64,000 nucleotides of DNA from Geothermobacter hydrogeniphilus (GTDB lineage: Bacteria; Desulfobacterota; Desulfuromonadia; Desulfuromonadales; Geothermobacteraceae): the NCBI RefSeq assembly GCF_002093115.1, contig NZ_NAAD01000007.1, positions 79,915 through 143,914 of the forward strand, written 5' to 3'. Below the pieces are notes generated by a model. That model was not told the origin of the DNA and ran no database searches. It saw only the letters and a program-made list of their open reading frames with translations. The position numbers and the translations under genes are program-made. Shown here one piece after another: positions 27,357 through 35,047 of this stretch (positions are counted from its first letter, which is position 1; each line of letters opens with the position of its first letter).

Positions 27357-28601
27357 ATGTCGTCCAAGCTAGAGGAATTTCTGCAAAAGGAATCGTCCGT
27401 CGGCATTCTGCTGATGGTGGCAACGGTGCTGGCGATGGTTTGTGCCAACAGTTCGCTGCAGTCGGTTTACGAGTACATTCTCAACACCCCCTTTGAGGTT
27501 CGCCTCGGGCGGTATATTCACATTGCCAAGCCGTTGTTGTTGCTGGTCAATGACGGCCTGATGGCGATTTTCTTCCTGCTGGTCGGGTTGGAGGTCAAGC
27601 GGGAAGTGATGGTCGGCCAGCTTTCCAGTCGCGCGCAGATCATTCTGCCGGGTATCGCCGCCCTTGGCGGCATGATTGCTCCGGCTCTCTGCTACGTGCT
27701 GATCAATATCGGTGATTCCGCCGCCCTCAATGGCTGGGCGATTCCGGCCGCCACCGACATCGCCTTTGCTCTTGGAGTCCTGGCACTGCTCGGCAAGCGG
27801 GTTCCGTCTTCGCTGAAAATCTTTCTGCTGGCCCTGGCGATCATGGATGACCTCGGGGCGATCATCATCATCGCGCTCTTTTATTCCGGTGACCTGTCCA
27901 TCAGCATGTTGTGGATGGCGGCTATCTGCCTGGTGGTCCTGTTCCTGCTGAATATCTTCAAGGTGGAACGGATGGCGGCCTATATCACCGTCGGCGTCTT
28001 CCTGTGGATCTTCGTGCTCAAGTCGGGAGTTCACGCGACTCTCGCCGGGGTTGCCCTGGCCTTCGCCATCCCGCTGAAAAGCAACCGGGATGAAAGTTTC
28101 TCTCCGGCTGGAAAGCTGGAGCATGATCTGCACCCCTGGGTCAGCTTTCTGATTCTGCCGATCTTCGCCTTTGCCAATGCCGGTATTCCCCTTTCCGGCA
28201 TGGGATTGGGCGACCTCTTTCACTCGGTTCCGCTCGGTATCATGGTCGGCCTGGTGGTCGGCAAACTGGCCGGGGTCTATGGCTGTTCGATTCTGGCGGT
28301 CAAGACCGGGTTGGCGGCGATGCCCGAAGGTGCCACCAATCGCCACCTGTTCGGGGTCGCGGCTCTCTGTGGAATCGGTTTCACCATGAGCCTGTTTATC
28401 GGTGGCCTGGCTTTTGAACATGTCGGTGGTGATGCCGAGGCTTATATGCTCAGTCATCGCCTCGGTATCCTGACCGGCTCTCTGATTTCCGGTCTGCTCG
28501 GTTATTTTATTCTTCTGACCGGTGGCCGTGCCGTTTTGACGGACAAAAACCCATCGCCAGTTGCCTCGTCACCGGTACAGACAGCGGCCGATGATTATTA
28601 A
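27357..28601 (+). CDS. nhaA: NhaA Na+/H+ antiporter
   Basis: The 414-residue protein has NhaA's conserved blocks: NDGLMAIFFLLVGLEVKREV, AIPAATDIAFALGVLALLG and LAIMDDLGAIIIIALFY (the Asp pair of the ion site), and ALCGIGFTMSLFIGGLAFE near the C-terminus. It exports Na+ in exchange for protons. The start at 27357 (MSSKLEEFLQ) follows TGAGGAG; a longer open frame upstream is unlikely. Its end overlaps the next gene by 11 bases. Confidence 0.93.
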   Translation: MSSKLEEFLQKESSVGILLMVATVLAMVCANSSLQSVYEYILNTPFEVRLGRYIHIAKPLLLLVNDGLMAIFFLLVGLEVKREVMVGQLSSRAQIILPGIAALGGMIAPALCYVLINIGDSAALNGWAIPAATDIAFALGVLALLGKRVPSSLKIFLLALAIMDDLGAIIIIALFYSGDLSISMLWMAAICLVVLFLLNIFKVERMAAYITVGVFLWIFVLKSGVHATLAGVALAFAIPLKSNRDESFSPAGKLEHDLHPWVSFLILPIFAFANAGIPLSGMGLGDLFHSVPLGIMVGLVVGKLAGVYGCSILAVKTGLAAMPEGATNRHLFGVAALCGIGFTMSLFIGGLAFEHVGGDAEAYMLSHRLGILTGSLISGLLGYFILLTGGRAVLTDKNPSPVASSPVQTAADDY

Positions 28602-30159
28602 GCGGGTTCGGCCAGTCTCCAACGGGGGGAAGGTCGAATTCCACCTGGTTGTCTGGCTCTGTCTGCTGCTGGTGGTGCTGGTCGGGGGGCTGCTCGGGGT
28701 CTTCAGCTTTCTTGGGCAGAGAGCCCGCGGCGAAATGACCATCAGTATGGTGCGTCAGGCCGCCAGCGTGGCATCGCGTCGCTTTCAGCGGCAGATCGAA
28801 GGCAGTCATCGACTGCTGGAAACGCTCAGCGGCTGGGGGCGTGAGGGGTTGCTGGTTGATCAGGACGTCGACGGCCTGCGCCGGAAACTGCTGCCGCTGG
28901 TGGAAAATTTTCCGGCGATAGCCGGGCTCTCCCTGGCGGATGATGAGGGGCGGGATTTTTTTCTTGCCAGGGACCAGGGCGGTTGGCTGGTTCGTCATTC
29001 ACGAGGAGTGGGCGCTCCACAGCATTGGCAGTTCTGGAAAGGTGGGGCATTGCAGCGGCAGTGGGATGCCACAGAAAATTTTGATCCGCGGCAGCGTATC
29101 TGGTATCAGCCGGCCCGCAAACAGCCGGGTACCGTTGTCTGGAGCGGCCTCTACCGGTTTCATACTCTCAAGCGTTTCGGCGTGAGTGCCTCTATTGCCT
29201 GGCAGGGAAAACAGGGCTTCCAGGTCGCCGCCGTCGATCTGTTGATTGATGACCTGGTCAAGGCCCTGCGGGTTCCGGAGTTGGGGGAATCGGGGGTGGT
29301 CTTTTCCGTTTCCAGGGATGGCCTTCTCAATGACCTTGCCTCGGGACCAGTCGGTAGTGAAAACCGACAGTTGCTTGCTGCCTACCGGAAGGTACGTCGT
29401 CCCGAAGACTCGGTGACCTCCTTCAGCTTCCTTGGGACCACCTGGTATGCCGGGGAGGAGCAGGTGGCTCTGGATAACGCCCGGGTCAGGATTGGTATCC
29501 TGGTTCCTGAAAGTGAAATCAATCCCGGCTTAAGCGGCGTCCGGCGTCAGTTTCTTGCGGTTGCCGCTGTTATTCTGCTGATCGGCATCCTCGCAATGTT
29601 GTTCGTTCTCAGGCGTTTTCGGAGGCATTTTGTCCCGGCGGTCACCCGGCCGGATGCCGCCTGGCTGCAGGCGGTGATCAGCGGCGGGGAAAATGTCCGG
29701 GTCGAATTCAAATCGACCATGCGCATGAACCTCAAGTCGGGGCGGGCCGGCAAGGAGATTGAACTCGCCTGGCTGAAAGGGGTGGTCGGTTTTCTCAATA
29801 CGGCCGGCGGAACCCTGCTGATCGGTGTCAACGATGATGGTGACATCGTCGGCCTGGAGGCTGACGGGTTTCAGAACGAGGACAGGTGCCGACTTCATTT
29901 CAAAAACCTGGTGGCCCAGCATATCGGCCTGGAATTTTCGCGTTGTCTGCATTTCGATCTGGTCGAGCACGACGGCAGGCAGGTGGCGGTGGTTCAGGTT
30001 GACCGCTCCTCGGAACCGGCTTTTTTGCGTCAGGGCAAGGAGGAAGATTTCTATATTCGCAGTGGCCCGGCCAGTGTCAAGCTGACCGGACGGCAGATGC
30101 TGCAGTATCTTTCCAGAAAAACCCGCAGGACCGCAAACCATTTTGACCCGACGAGATGA
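28591..30159 (+). CDS. Membrane sensor with periplasmic Cache-like domain and cytoplasmic AlbA_2 (Schlafen-type) domain
   Basis: From ATG 28591 the protein has 522 residues: a membrane helix (LVVWLCLLLVVLVGGLLGVF), a periplasmic region of about 260 residues with Cache landmarks (FDPRQRIWYQPARKQPG; VAAVDLLIDDL), a second helix (FLAVAAVILLIGILAMLFVL, ~320) and a C-terminal AlbA_2 domain (~360-505) with VRVEFKSTMR, VVGFLNTAGGTLLIGVNDDG and DFYIRSGPASVKLTG. AlbA_2 domains bind nucleic acid and/or nucleotides; coupling one to an extracytoplasmic sensor implies a one-component membrane regulator. It overlaps nhaA by 11 bases. Downstream effector and ligand are unknown. Confidence 0.85.
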   Translation: MIIKRVRPVSNGGKVEFHLVVWLCLLLVVLVGGLLGVFSFLGQRARGEMTISMVRQAASVASRRFQRQIEGSHRLLETLSGWGREGLLVDQDVDGLRRKLLPLVENFPAIAGLSLADDEGRDFFLARDQGGWLVRHSRGVGAPQHWQFWKGGALQRQWDATENFDPRQRIWYQPARKQPGTVVWSGLYRFHTLKRFGVSASIAWQGKQGFQVAAVDLLIDDLVKALRVPELGESGVVFSVSRDGLLNDLASGPVGSENRQLLAAYRKVRRPEDSVTSFSFLGTTWYAGEEQVALDNARVRIGILVPESEINPGLSGVRRQFLAVAAVILLIGILAMLFVLRRFRRHFVPAVTRPDAAWLQAVISGGENVRVEFKSTMRMNLKSGRAGKEIELAWLKGVVGFLNTAGGTLLIGVNDDGDIVGLEADGFQNEDRCRLHFKNLVAQHIGLEFSRCLHFDLVEHDGRQVAVVQVDRSSEPAFLRQGKEEDFYIRSGPASVKLTGRQMLQYLSRKTRRTANHFDPTR

Positions 30160-30222
30160 TGTCAGTGGTCGAGGGCCTGATTGTCAGGTCAGATCAGGCT
30201 GGCGGTGCAAAGGAGTCAAGTT

Positions 30223-30564
30223 ATGATCGAAGGACTTTGGACGGGGGAGTGGGACTCGACAGTCCTCGGCCAGTCCGGGGAAGGAGCCGGGGTGTTCATT
30301 TTTCGGGATGGGCGTATTTACGGAGGCAGTGCCCGTTATTATTTCTTCGGTGAATATCACCTTGCCGGTGAGCAGGTGAGAGCCACGCTGCTGATTTCCC
30401 ATTACAGTGGCCCTCCGAGTGGGCTTCTCGGACCGGTGGACGAGGGACAGATCTGCCTGGTCGGGACTCTGGCTGGAGATGAAATGGTTCTCAAAACCGG
30501 AGAGCAGGACGAGGCTTTCAGTCTCGCGGCGCGGTTGGTTAAACGGACCGGGATCAGCCGGTAA
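30223..30564 (+). CDS. GrlR-like small protein, paralogue 1
   Basis: This 113-residue cytoplasmic protein starts MIEGLWTGEWDS and contains GAGVFIFRDGRIYGGS..YYFFGEY and HYSGPPSGLLG. The spacing G.G...F.DG...GG...Y...G.Y resembles the beta-barrel GrlR family (named after a type III secretion regulator), but the match is by eye. AAAGGAG lies 7 bases before the ATG. A clear paralogue lies at 31651, and the two flank the partner-switching pair. Its 3' end overlaps the 3' end of the STAS gene on the other strand by 11 bases. Confidence 0.7.
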   Translation: MIEGLWTGEWDSTVLGQSGEGAGVFIFRDGRIYGGSARYYFFGEYHLAGEQVRATLLISHYSGPPSGLLGPVDEGQICLVGTLAGDEMVLKTGEQDEAFSLAARLVKRTGISR

Positions 30565-30922
30565 TCCTTTTCTGCATCTTGTCGAGATAGCGGTCAAGTT
30601 CGCTGATGCTGGAAAAGACCTGCTGCGAAGGCAGGGCATTGATGATCTCGAAGACCTTCTTGATCTGCGGCTGCAGGTTCATCATCATAAGGTTGCCGGA
30701 GACCTCCTTCAGTCCCTTCTTGGTCTTCAGCACCACCCTGACGCCGGCGCTGCTGATATAATCGAGGTTTTCAAAGTCAAAAATTATCGCGGTTGGAGTG
30801 GTTTCCAGCAGGCGGTTGGTTTCGGTTTCCAATGATCCGGCGGTATTGGTGTCGAGAGAACCGTTCAGTTTGATGATAAAGATCCCGGCAAGTTCTTCCC
30901 GAGTTTCATATGTCAGGCTCAT
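30554..30922 (-). CDS. STAS-domain anti-sigma factor antagonist
   Basis: The 122-residue protein is a single STAS domain: IFIIKLNGSLDTNTAGSLE, then IIFDFENLDYISSAGVRVVL with the phosphorylatable serine in DYISSAG, and NLMMMNLQPQIKKVFEIINA. Such proteins bind an RsbW/SpoIIAB-like kinase when unphosphorylated. The kinase gene is 33 bp upstream on the same strand, giving an rsbV/rsbW-type operon. AAGGAGG precedes the ATG at good distance. Confidence 0.9.
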   Translation of the reverse strand: MSLTYETREELAGIFIIKLNGSLDTNTAGSLETETNRLLETTPTAIIFDFENLDYISSAGVRVVLKTKKGLKEVSGNLMMMNLQPQIKKVFEIINALPSQQVFSSISELDRYLDKMQKRITG

Positions 30923-30955
30923 CAGTGTTGTCCTCCTTGTAATTCCTTAAGTATA

Positions 30956-31369
30956 TCAGGAAATTCGTTTCTGCATGGTGAGGATATTTTCTCCATCGGC
31001 ATAACGATAGGCAAGGTTGTCCATCATCTGTCGCAGATAGAAAATTCCCAGTCCTCCGACCTCCCGCTCGTCGAAAGGTATTTCGAAATCCGGTGATCTT
31101 TCCTGCAGAGGGTTGAAGCGTCGACCGTTGTCACGCAGTTCAATATGGATGATGCCCTCCCGGCAGTGCACAACCAGGTGAATGTGGCCTGTGGCAGGCG
31201 TCAGTTCTCCATGTTCAATAATGTTGACGACCGCTTCTTCCAGTGCCATGGTCAGTTCGAAACGGGTATCACTTTTCAGGCCCATGCGATCGGCAAAGGT
31301 TGTGATCACCTGTTTGAGTCGTTCGATTTCCGCGTGATCGATCGTGATGTCCAGTTCAATCCGGTTCAT
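30956..31369 (-). CDS. RsbW/SpoIIAB-like serine kinase (HATPase_c_2)
   Basis: The 137-residue protein carries a GHKL ATPase fold: N box MALEEAVVNIIEHG, G1-like IELRDNGRRFNP, and G2 region EVGGLGIFYLRQMMD. It lacks a histidine-phosphoacceptor domain, so it fits the anti-sigma/anti-anti-sigma kinase class that phosphorylates the STAS protein encoded just downstream. No sigma factor gene is near, so the final target may be something other than a sigma factor. Confidence 0.9.
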   Translation of the reverse strand: MNRIELDITIDHAEIERLKQVITTFADRMGLKSDTRFELTMALEEAVVNIIEHGELTPATGHIHLVVHCREGIIHIELRDNGRRFNPLQERSPDFEIPFDEREVGGLGIFYLRQMMDNLAYRYADGENILTMQKRIS

Positions 31370-31464
31370 GGTTTTTCCAGCATAGCCTGAAGCTGAAAGA
31401 GGTCAAGCTGCTGGCCGTTGCAGAGGAACCTGTTAAAATCCAAATAACCGTATCCATGGATAAA

Positions 31465-31626
31465 CCTGAATCAGTGAGTTTCTGTTGGGTGGAGAGTGCA
31501 AGTGCTTGGTCTGCAAGAGATTTCCAAAAATCTGAAGCGCACCCATAGGTTCGCTGGTGATTTTTGGGAAGCTCAGGCAGATCAATGACTTGTGCTATCC
31601 GCCGACAAGGAACTCACTGATTCAGG
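31465..31626 (-). repeat. Copy B of the dispersed ~160-bp palindromic element
   Basis: It is bounded by perfect 14-bp inverted repeats, CCTGAATCAGTGAG and CTCACTGATTCAGG. Read on the minus strand it aligns along its whole length with copy C at 45531 (for example CACCAGCGAACCTATGGG, GCGCTTCAGATTTT). An inner pair, CCCAAAAATC/GATTTTTGG, extends the hairpin. It sits between the RsbW-like gene and the second GrlR-like gene, ending 24 bp before that gene's start. Confidence 0.88.
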
Positions 31627-31650
31627 ATAAAGAAAGGATGAGGAAATCCC

Positions 31651-32040
31651 ATGACCGAAGGCCTTTGGACTGGCGAATGGCGCTCCAATATAACGAATTT
31701 CGAGAATCACGGTGCCGGCACCTTTCTGTTCGCCGACGGTGTTGTTCATGGTGGCGATACCGGATATTTCTATGTCGGCTCTTACCAGAAAAAAGGGCAT
31801 GAACTGCAGGGTGAGTTTCACTTTCAGCACTACAGTGGCGACCCGATCGGAATTCTCGGTTACGCAACCGAAGGGATTCTGGTCTTCGCGGGAGTCATTC
31901 TGGGGAACCAGATGACCATCGAGATGAAGCTCAAGGACCTGCCCACTGTCCGGTTGGCCGGGGTGTTGACTAAGCGCATGGATCTTGGAGAGTCTCTGCA
32001 GAGTTCCCTCGCGGCCCTGGACCGTTTGCCTCCCGGCTGA
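31651..32040 (+). CDS. GrlR-like small protein, paralogue 2
   Basis: This 129-residue protein starts MTEGLWTGEWRS and shares GAGTFLFADGVVHGGD, YFYVGSY, HYSGDPIGILG and a TEG..VF.GVI..NQM segment with the gene at 30223, showing common descent. It has a longer C-terminal tail. GAGGAAA precedes its ATG. It lies divergent from the RsbW-like gene, with repeat copy B between them, so its promoter region may lie in or beside the repeat. Function unknown. Confidence 0.7.
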   Translation: MTEGLWTGEWRSNITNFENHGAGTFLFADGVVHGGDTGYFYVGSYQKKGHELQGEFHFQHYSGDPIGILGYATEGILVFAGVILGNQMTIEMKLKDLPTVRLAGVLTKRMDLGESLQSSLAALDRLPPG

Positions 32041-32080
32041 AGGTTTTGCAGTTCCGGTTTTTCCGGCATTTTCTGTCGCA

Positions 32081-32117
32081 AGCAAAAGGGCCGTCCGGAA
32101 GGACGGCCCTTTTGCTT
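32081..32117. terminator. Bidirectional rho-independent terminator
   Basis: AGCAAAAGGGCCGTCC, loop GGAA, GGACGGCCCTTTTGCT is a perfect hairpin with an A-run before and a T-run after, so it can end the second GrlR-like gene (plus) and the NrfD operon (minus), which converge here. Confidence 0.9.
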
Positions 32118-32139
32118 GACGGTATGGTATTCCCCGGCG

Positions 32140-33438
32140 TCAGTGGGCTTCGTCGTCGGTGATGAAGGCCGGGAAGATCATGTTGATAAAGTAGAAGATG
32201 ACGAATGGTGTCACCGCCACCAGCAGAGCTCCTCCCAATCCCTCTTTGAAGGTTTCCATGTCGTAAGGAATGATCGGCAGGTGATATTCCATGAAGCCGT
32301 CAAAGGTCAGCGAGAAGGCCTGTCCGCCGATAACAACATTCCAGCGCATCATCAGCACGCCGAACAGGACCAGGACGCAGGCGACGCAGGCACGACGGGT
32401 GGTCAGGCCTGGAAGCAGCAGCATGATAAACGGCAGGGCGTTGCCGAAGCCGTACTGCAGAACAAAAATTTTGAAGAAATCGCGCTGGTAGATGACCTCA
32501 CGCACGATATCCCAGGATCTGACCGCGGTATAGCCGCGGAAAATGATATCCAGCAGTTCCAGGGTGATCGCCAGGGTCATGAAGATCAGCAGGTACTTGG
32601 AGGTCATCTTGGTCTCGTAGTCCTGCATGCTGTGCAGCCCTTCGGGGGTCAATTCGGTGGCACCGGCCCAGTGGTCGGGGAGGAAATGGGTTTTGCCTCG
32701 CGGTAGCGCCCAGCGTCTCAGCCCCATGAAGATGGCGTAACAGAGGATACAGAGGGCGATTCCGGAGACCACCGCCGACATAATGAAAATAACCGGCATC
32801 AACGGCGTCATCCACAGGGCGTTGGCCTTGACCGAACCAAAGATAAAGCCGGCATAGCCGTGGAGGAAACAGGCGACGGGGATGCCGAGTCCGGCGAGAA
32901 ACTTGACCGCCTTGTGGTCGGCTTTCAGGGCTTCGGGGCTCAGATCGCGGGCGCCGAGGGAGATGATCTTGTAGATCGGCAGCAGTATGTTTTCTATCCC
33001 TCTGCGCTCCTTTTTTTCCAGCCGGTTGATACTTTCAACAATGAACTGGCGGTAAACAAACCAGATTTCCGATCCGACAATGCAGGCGTAGGTCATGAAG
33101 ACAATACCGAAAGCCGATATTGCCGATGTGAAGTGTGGTGTCATCATGACATGGATGCCGCGAAGTGGTTGCTGCAGGTGCAGCAGCAGAGGCATCATCG
33201 CCACCGGCAGCAGGGCGAAGGAGAACACCAGGGCGAAGCGCGCGATCTCCTTCAGTTTCTCCACTCCGAAGACATGGTAGAGGGAGGACAGGACAAAGGC
33301 GCCGGCGACCAGACCGGTCATGTACGGATAGAGGACGATCTGGATCGACCAGTAGACATATTCGTTGGGCAGGACGAAAAGTTCTTTGACCGTCCAGGCT
33401 TCGCCGTGGACCATCATGTGGGCAACTTGTTCAACCAT
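32140..33438 (-). CDS. NrfD/PsrC-family integral membrane quinone-reactive subunit
   Basis: The 432-residue protein has about 10 predicted membrane helices (YWSIQIVLYPYMTGLVAGAF, VAMMPLLLHLQQPLRGIH, IFIMSAVVSGIALCILCYA) of the NrfD/PsrC type that exchanges electrons with menaquinol. It is the last gene of a three-gene minus-strand operon behind a four-cluster Fe-S protein and a tetrahaem cytochrome, with no molybdopterin catalytic subunit. That set matches the Cbc-type quinone:cytochrome modules known in Geobacter. It starts 2 bp after the Fe-S gene stop. Confidence 0.88.
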   Translation of the reverse strand: MVEQVAHMMVHGEAWTVKELFVLPNEYVYWSIQIVLYPYMTGLVAGAFVLSSLYHVFGVEKLKEIARFALVFSFALLPVAMMPLLLHLQQPLRGIHVMMTPHFTSAISAFGIVFMTYACIVGSEIWFVYRQFIVESINRLEKKERRGIENILLPIYKIISLGARDLSPEALKADHKAVKFLAGLGIPVACFLHGYAGFIFGSVKANALWMTPLMPVIFIMSAVVSGIALCILCYAIFMGLRRWALPRGKTHFLPDHWAGATELTPEGLHSMQDYETKMTSKYLLIFMTLAITLELLDIIFRGYTAVRSWDIVREVIYQRDFFKIFVLQYGFGNALPFIMLLLPGLTTRRACVACVLVLFGVLMMRWNVVIGGQAFSLTFDGFMEYHLPIIPYDMETFKEGLGGALLVAVTPFVIFYFINMIFPAFITDDEAH

Positions 33439-33440
33439 GG

Positions 33441-34214
33441 CTAATGCACCTCCTTGTTCAAACCAATGTAATAGACATTCGGTTTGGTGCCGTATTCAGC
33501 GCGCAGAATACCGACCCGTTCATTGAGGACCGCCTTGGCCACCGGATCGTTGGGGTCGCGGAGGTTGCCGATTGTCCGGGCGCCGAACGGGCAGGCCTGG
33601 GCGCAGGCGGTGTTGCCGCCCTTGCTGATGCGGTGGTAGCAGAAGGTGCACTTGTCGGCGGTATGAACAACAGGATGGAAGAAACGGACGCCGTAAGGGC
33701 AGCCCATGATGCAGTAGCCGCAACCGATGCACCACTTGCGGTCGACCAGCACCACGCCGTCGGCGGTCTTGTAGGTGGCGCCGACCGGGCAGACCTGGAC
33801 GCAGGCCGGCAGGGTGCAGTGATTGCAGAGCTTGGGGACGAAAAAGGCCTGGGCGATATCCTTGTCGCGCAACAGCCTGGTGCCCGCTTCGCCCTGGTCG
33901 ACCAGCTTGCTGGTGAAGCCGTCGCGGGCGCCCTTGGGGCTGTCTTTGATGACCTCCCCGTTTTTCATCATCGCATAGCGCTCGACCCAGGTACGGGTGA
34001 CGTTGGCATCGTAGGGGATATCGTTTTCAAGTTTGCATGCTTTGACACACATGCCACAGCCGACACATTTATAGGTGTCGACCAGGAAGCCCCAGCGCAA
34101 CTCGGGCCGCGAAGCGAGGACCTCTTTGGGGTCAACCAGTTCCAGGGCCGAGAGGGAGACTGAGGCCCCGGCGACGAAAACCGCCGTGCTCTTGAGAAAA
34201 TCACGTCTCTTCAT
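33441..34214 (-). CDS. Tat-exported four-cluster [4Fe-4S] ferredoxin subunit
   Basis: The start at 34214 gives 257 residues beginning with a Tat signal (MKRRDFLKS...VFVAGASVSLSAL) and is preceded by GGAGG. Four cysteine motifs follow: CVGCGMCVKACKLE, CNHCTLPACVQVCPVG, CIGCGYCIMGCPYG and CTFCYHRISKGG..CAQACPFG, the NrfC/PsrB arrangement for four cubane clusters. It would relay electrons between the NrfD membrane subunit and the tetrahaem cytochrome on the periplasmic side. Confidence 0.92.
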   Translation of the reverse strand: MKRRDFLKSTAVFVAGASVSLSALELVDPKEVLASRPELRWGFLVDTYKCVGCGMCVKACKLENDIPYDANVTRTWVERYAMMKNGEVIKDSPKGARDGFTSKLVDQGEAGTRLLRDKDIAQAFFVPKLCNHCTLPACVQVCPVGATYKTADGVVLVDRKWCIGCGYCIMGCPYGVRFFHPVVHTADKCTFCYHRISKGGNTACAQACPFGARTIGNLRDPNDPVAKAVLNERVGILRAEYGTKPNVYYIGLNKEVH

Positions 34215-34216
34215 GG

Positions 34217-34687
34217 TTACATATCCTCCAGGCTCGGGTTGTGCGGGTTGTGACATTCGGCGCATTCCATGCCGGTGTTGTGAGTGCCGGGGTCGATGCC
34301 GGGAATGTCGTTGCGGCCGCTGGAGGGCATGTACAGTTTGCTGTGGCAGCGAATGCACAGTTCGCGGCTACGGTTGACGACCAGTTTTTCCGGGTCTTCC
34401 GGATGGTTCCGTGCGGGGCCGTGACAGTCTTCGCAGGGGATCATTTCATGCTGGGACGCCGAAATGCTGGCGACCTTGTCGTCATGGCACTCGTTGCAGT
34501 ATTCCGTGCCCTTGTACTTGGCCGGAAAGTCCTTCCATTCCTGTTCATTGGAGAGGCGATGGAAGCCGAAGGTGTACCCCTGTTCCTGGATGCCGAAATC
34601 ATCAGGCACATAGAAAAACCTGAACAGCAAGAGCAAGACCACAATACCGATGACCACGTAGAGTGGTCGCCAAACATGTCCTTTCAC
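34217..34687 (-). CDS. Membrane-anchored tetrahaem cytochrome c
   Basis: The 156-residue protein starts with GTG at 34687 after AGGGGG, has one N-terminal membrane anchor (PLYVVIGIVVLLLLFRFFYV) and four CxxCH haem sites: CNECH, CEDCH, CIRCH and CAECH. It is the first gene of the NrfD/Fe-S operon, 2 bp from the next. It is likely the periplasmic electron exit (or entry) of that module. A tetrahaem cytochrome with Fe-S and NrfD partners recalls CbcS/T/U of Geobacter sulfurreducens; orthology is not tested. Confidence 0.9.
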   Translation of the reverse strand: MKGHVWRPLYVVIGIVVLLLLFRFFYVPDDFGIQEQGYTFGFHRLSNEQEWKDFPAKYKGTEYCNECHDDKVASISASQHEMIPCEDCHGPARNHPEDPEKLVVNRSRELCIRCHSKLYMPSSGRNDIPGIDPGTHNTGMECAECHNPHNPSLEDM

Positions 34688-34728
34688 GTCACTACCCCCT
34701 GTCTAGAGTTGATAATAAAACATTGTTA

Positions 34729-34757
34729 CCTTTAGCACCGTCGATTTTGGCTGTCAA
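34729..34757 (-). promoter_or_regulatory. Sigma-70-like promoter of the cytochrome/Fe-S/NrfD operon
   Basis: On the minus strand TTGACA (34757-34752) and TAAAGG (34734-34729) are separated by 17 bp, and the -10 is preceded by TGC, an extended -10 feature. It lies 42 bp upstream of the GTG start of the tetrahaem cytochrome. Confidence 0.55.
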
Positions 34758-34778
34758 CTTTAAAATCGTGAAAACAAT

Positions 34779-34806
34779 TTGTTATCTAAGGTGATTGCTG
34801 TATAAT
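34779..34806 (+). promoter_or_regulatory. Sigma-70-like promoter upstream of the polytopic membrane protein gene
   Basis: TTGTTA (34779-34784) and a perfect TATAAT (34801-34806) are 16 bp apart. It is divergent from the cytochrome operon promoter and would leave a leader of about 230 bases before the chosen start at 35048. Confidence 0.5.
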
Positions 34807-35047
34807 GGTGTTATGTTCAAGCTCTTTAATATGAAACATGGCTAACGCCTGGGGGGAGGTGTGTTGATAGAATAAAAAAGCGTTATAGATACCGGAACGA
34901 CTTTTCGATATCGAGTCCATGGTTCTATTTCTGCAAAGATTACCTGATGGATGGTTGGTTGCAATCCCGCCTGGTCGAAATCATGACCAACGGTTGATGC
35001 CGTGCGCGGCCAAGGGTCGGCCCGGGCGCTTTCTGAGGGAGGAAGGG

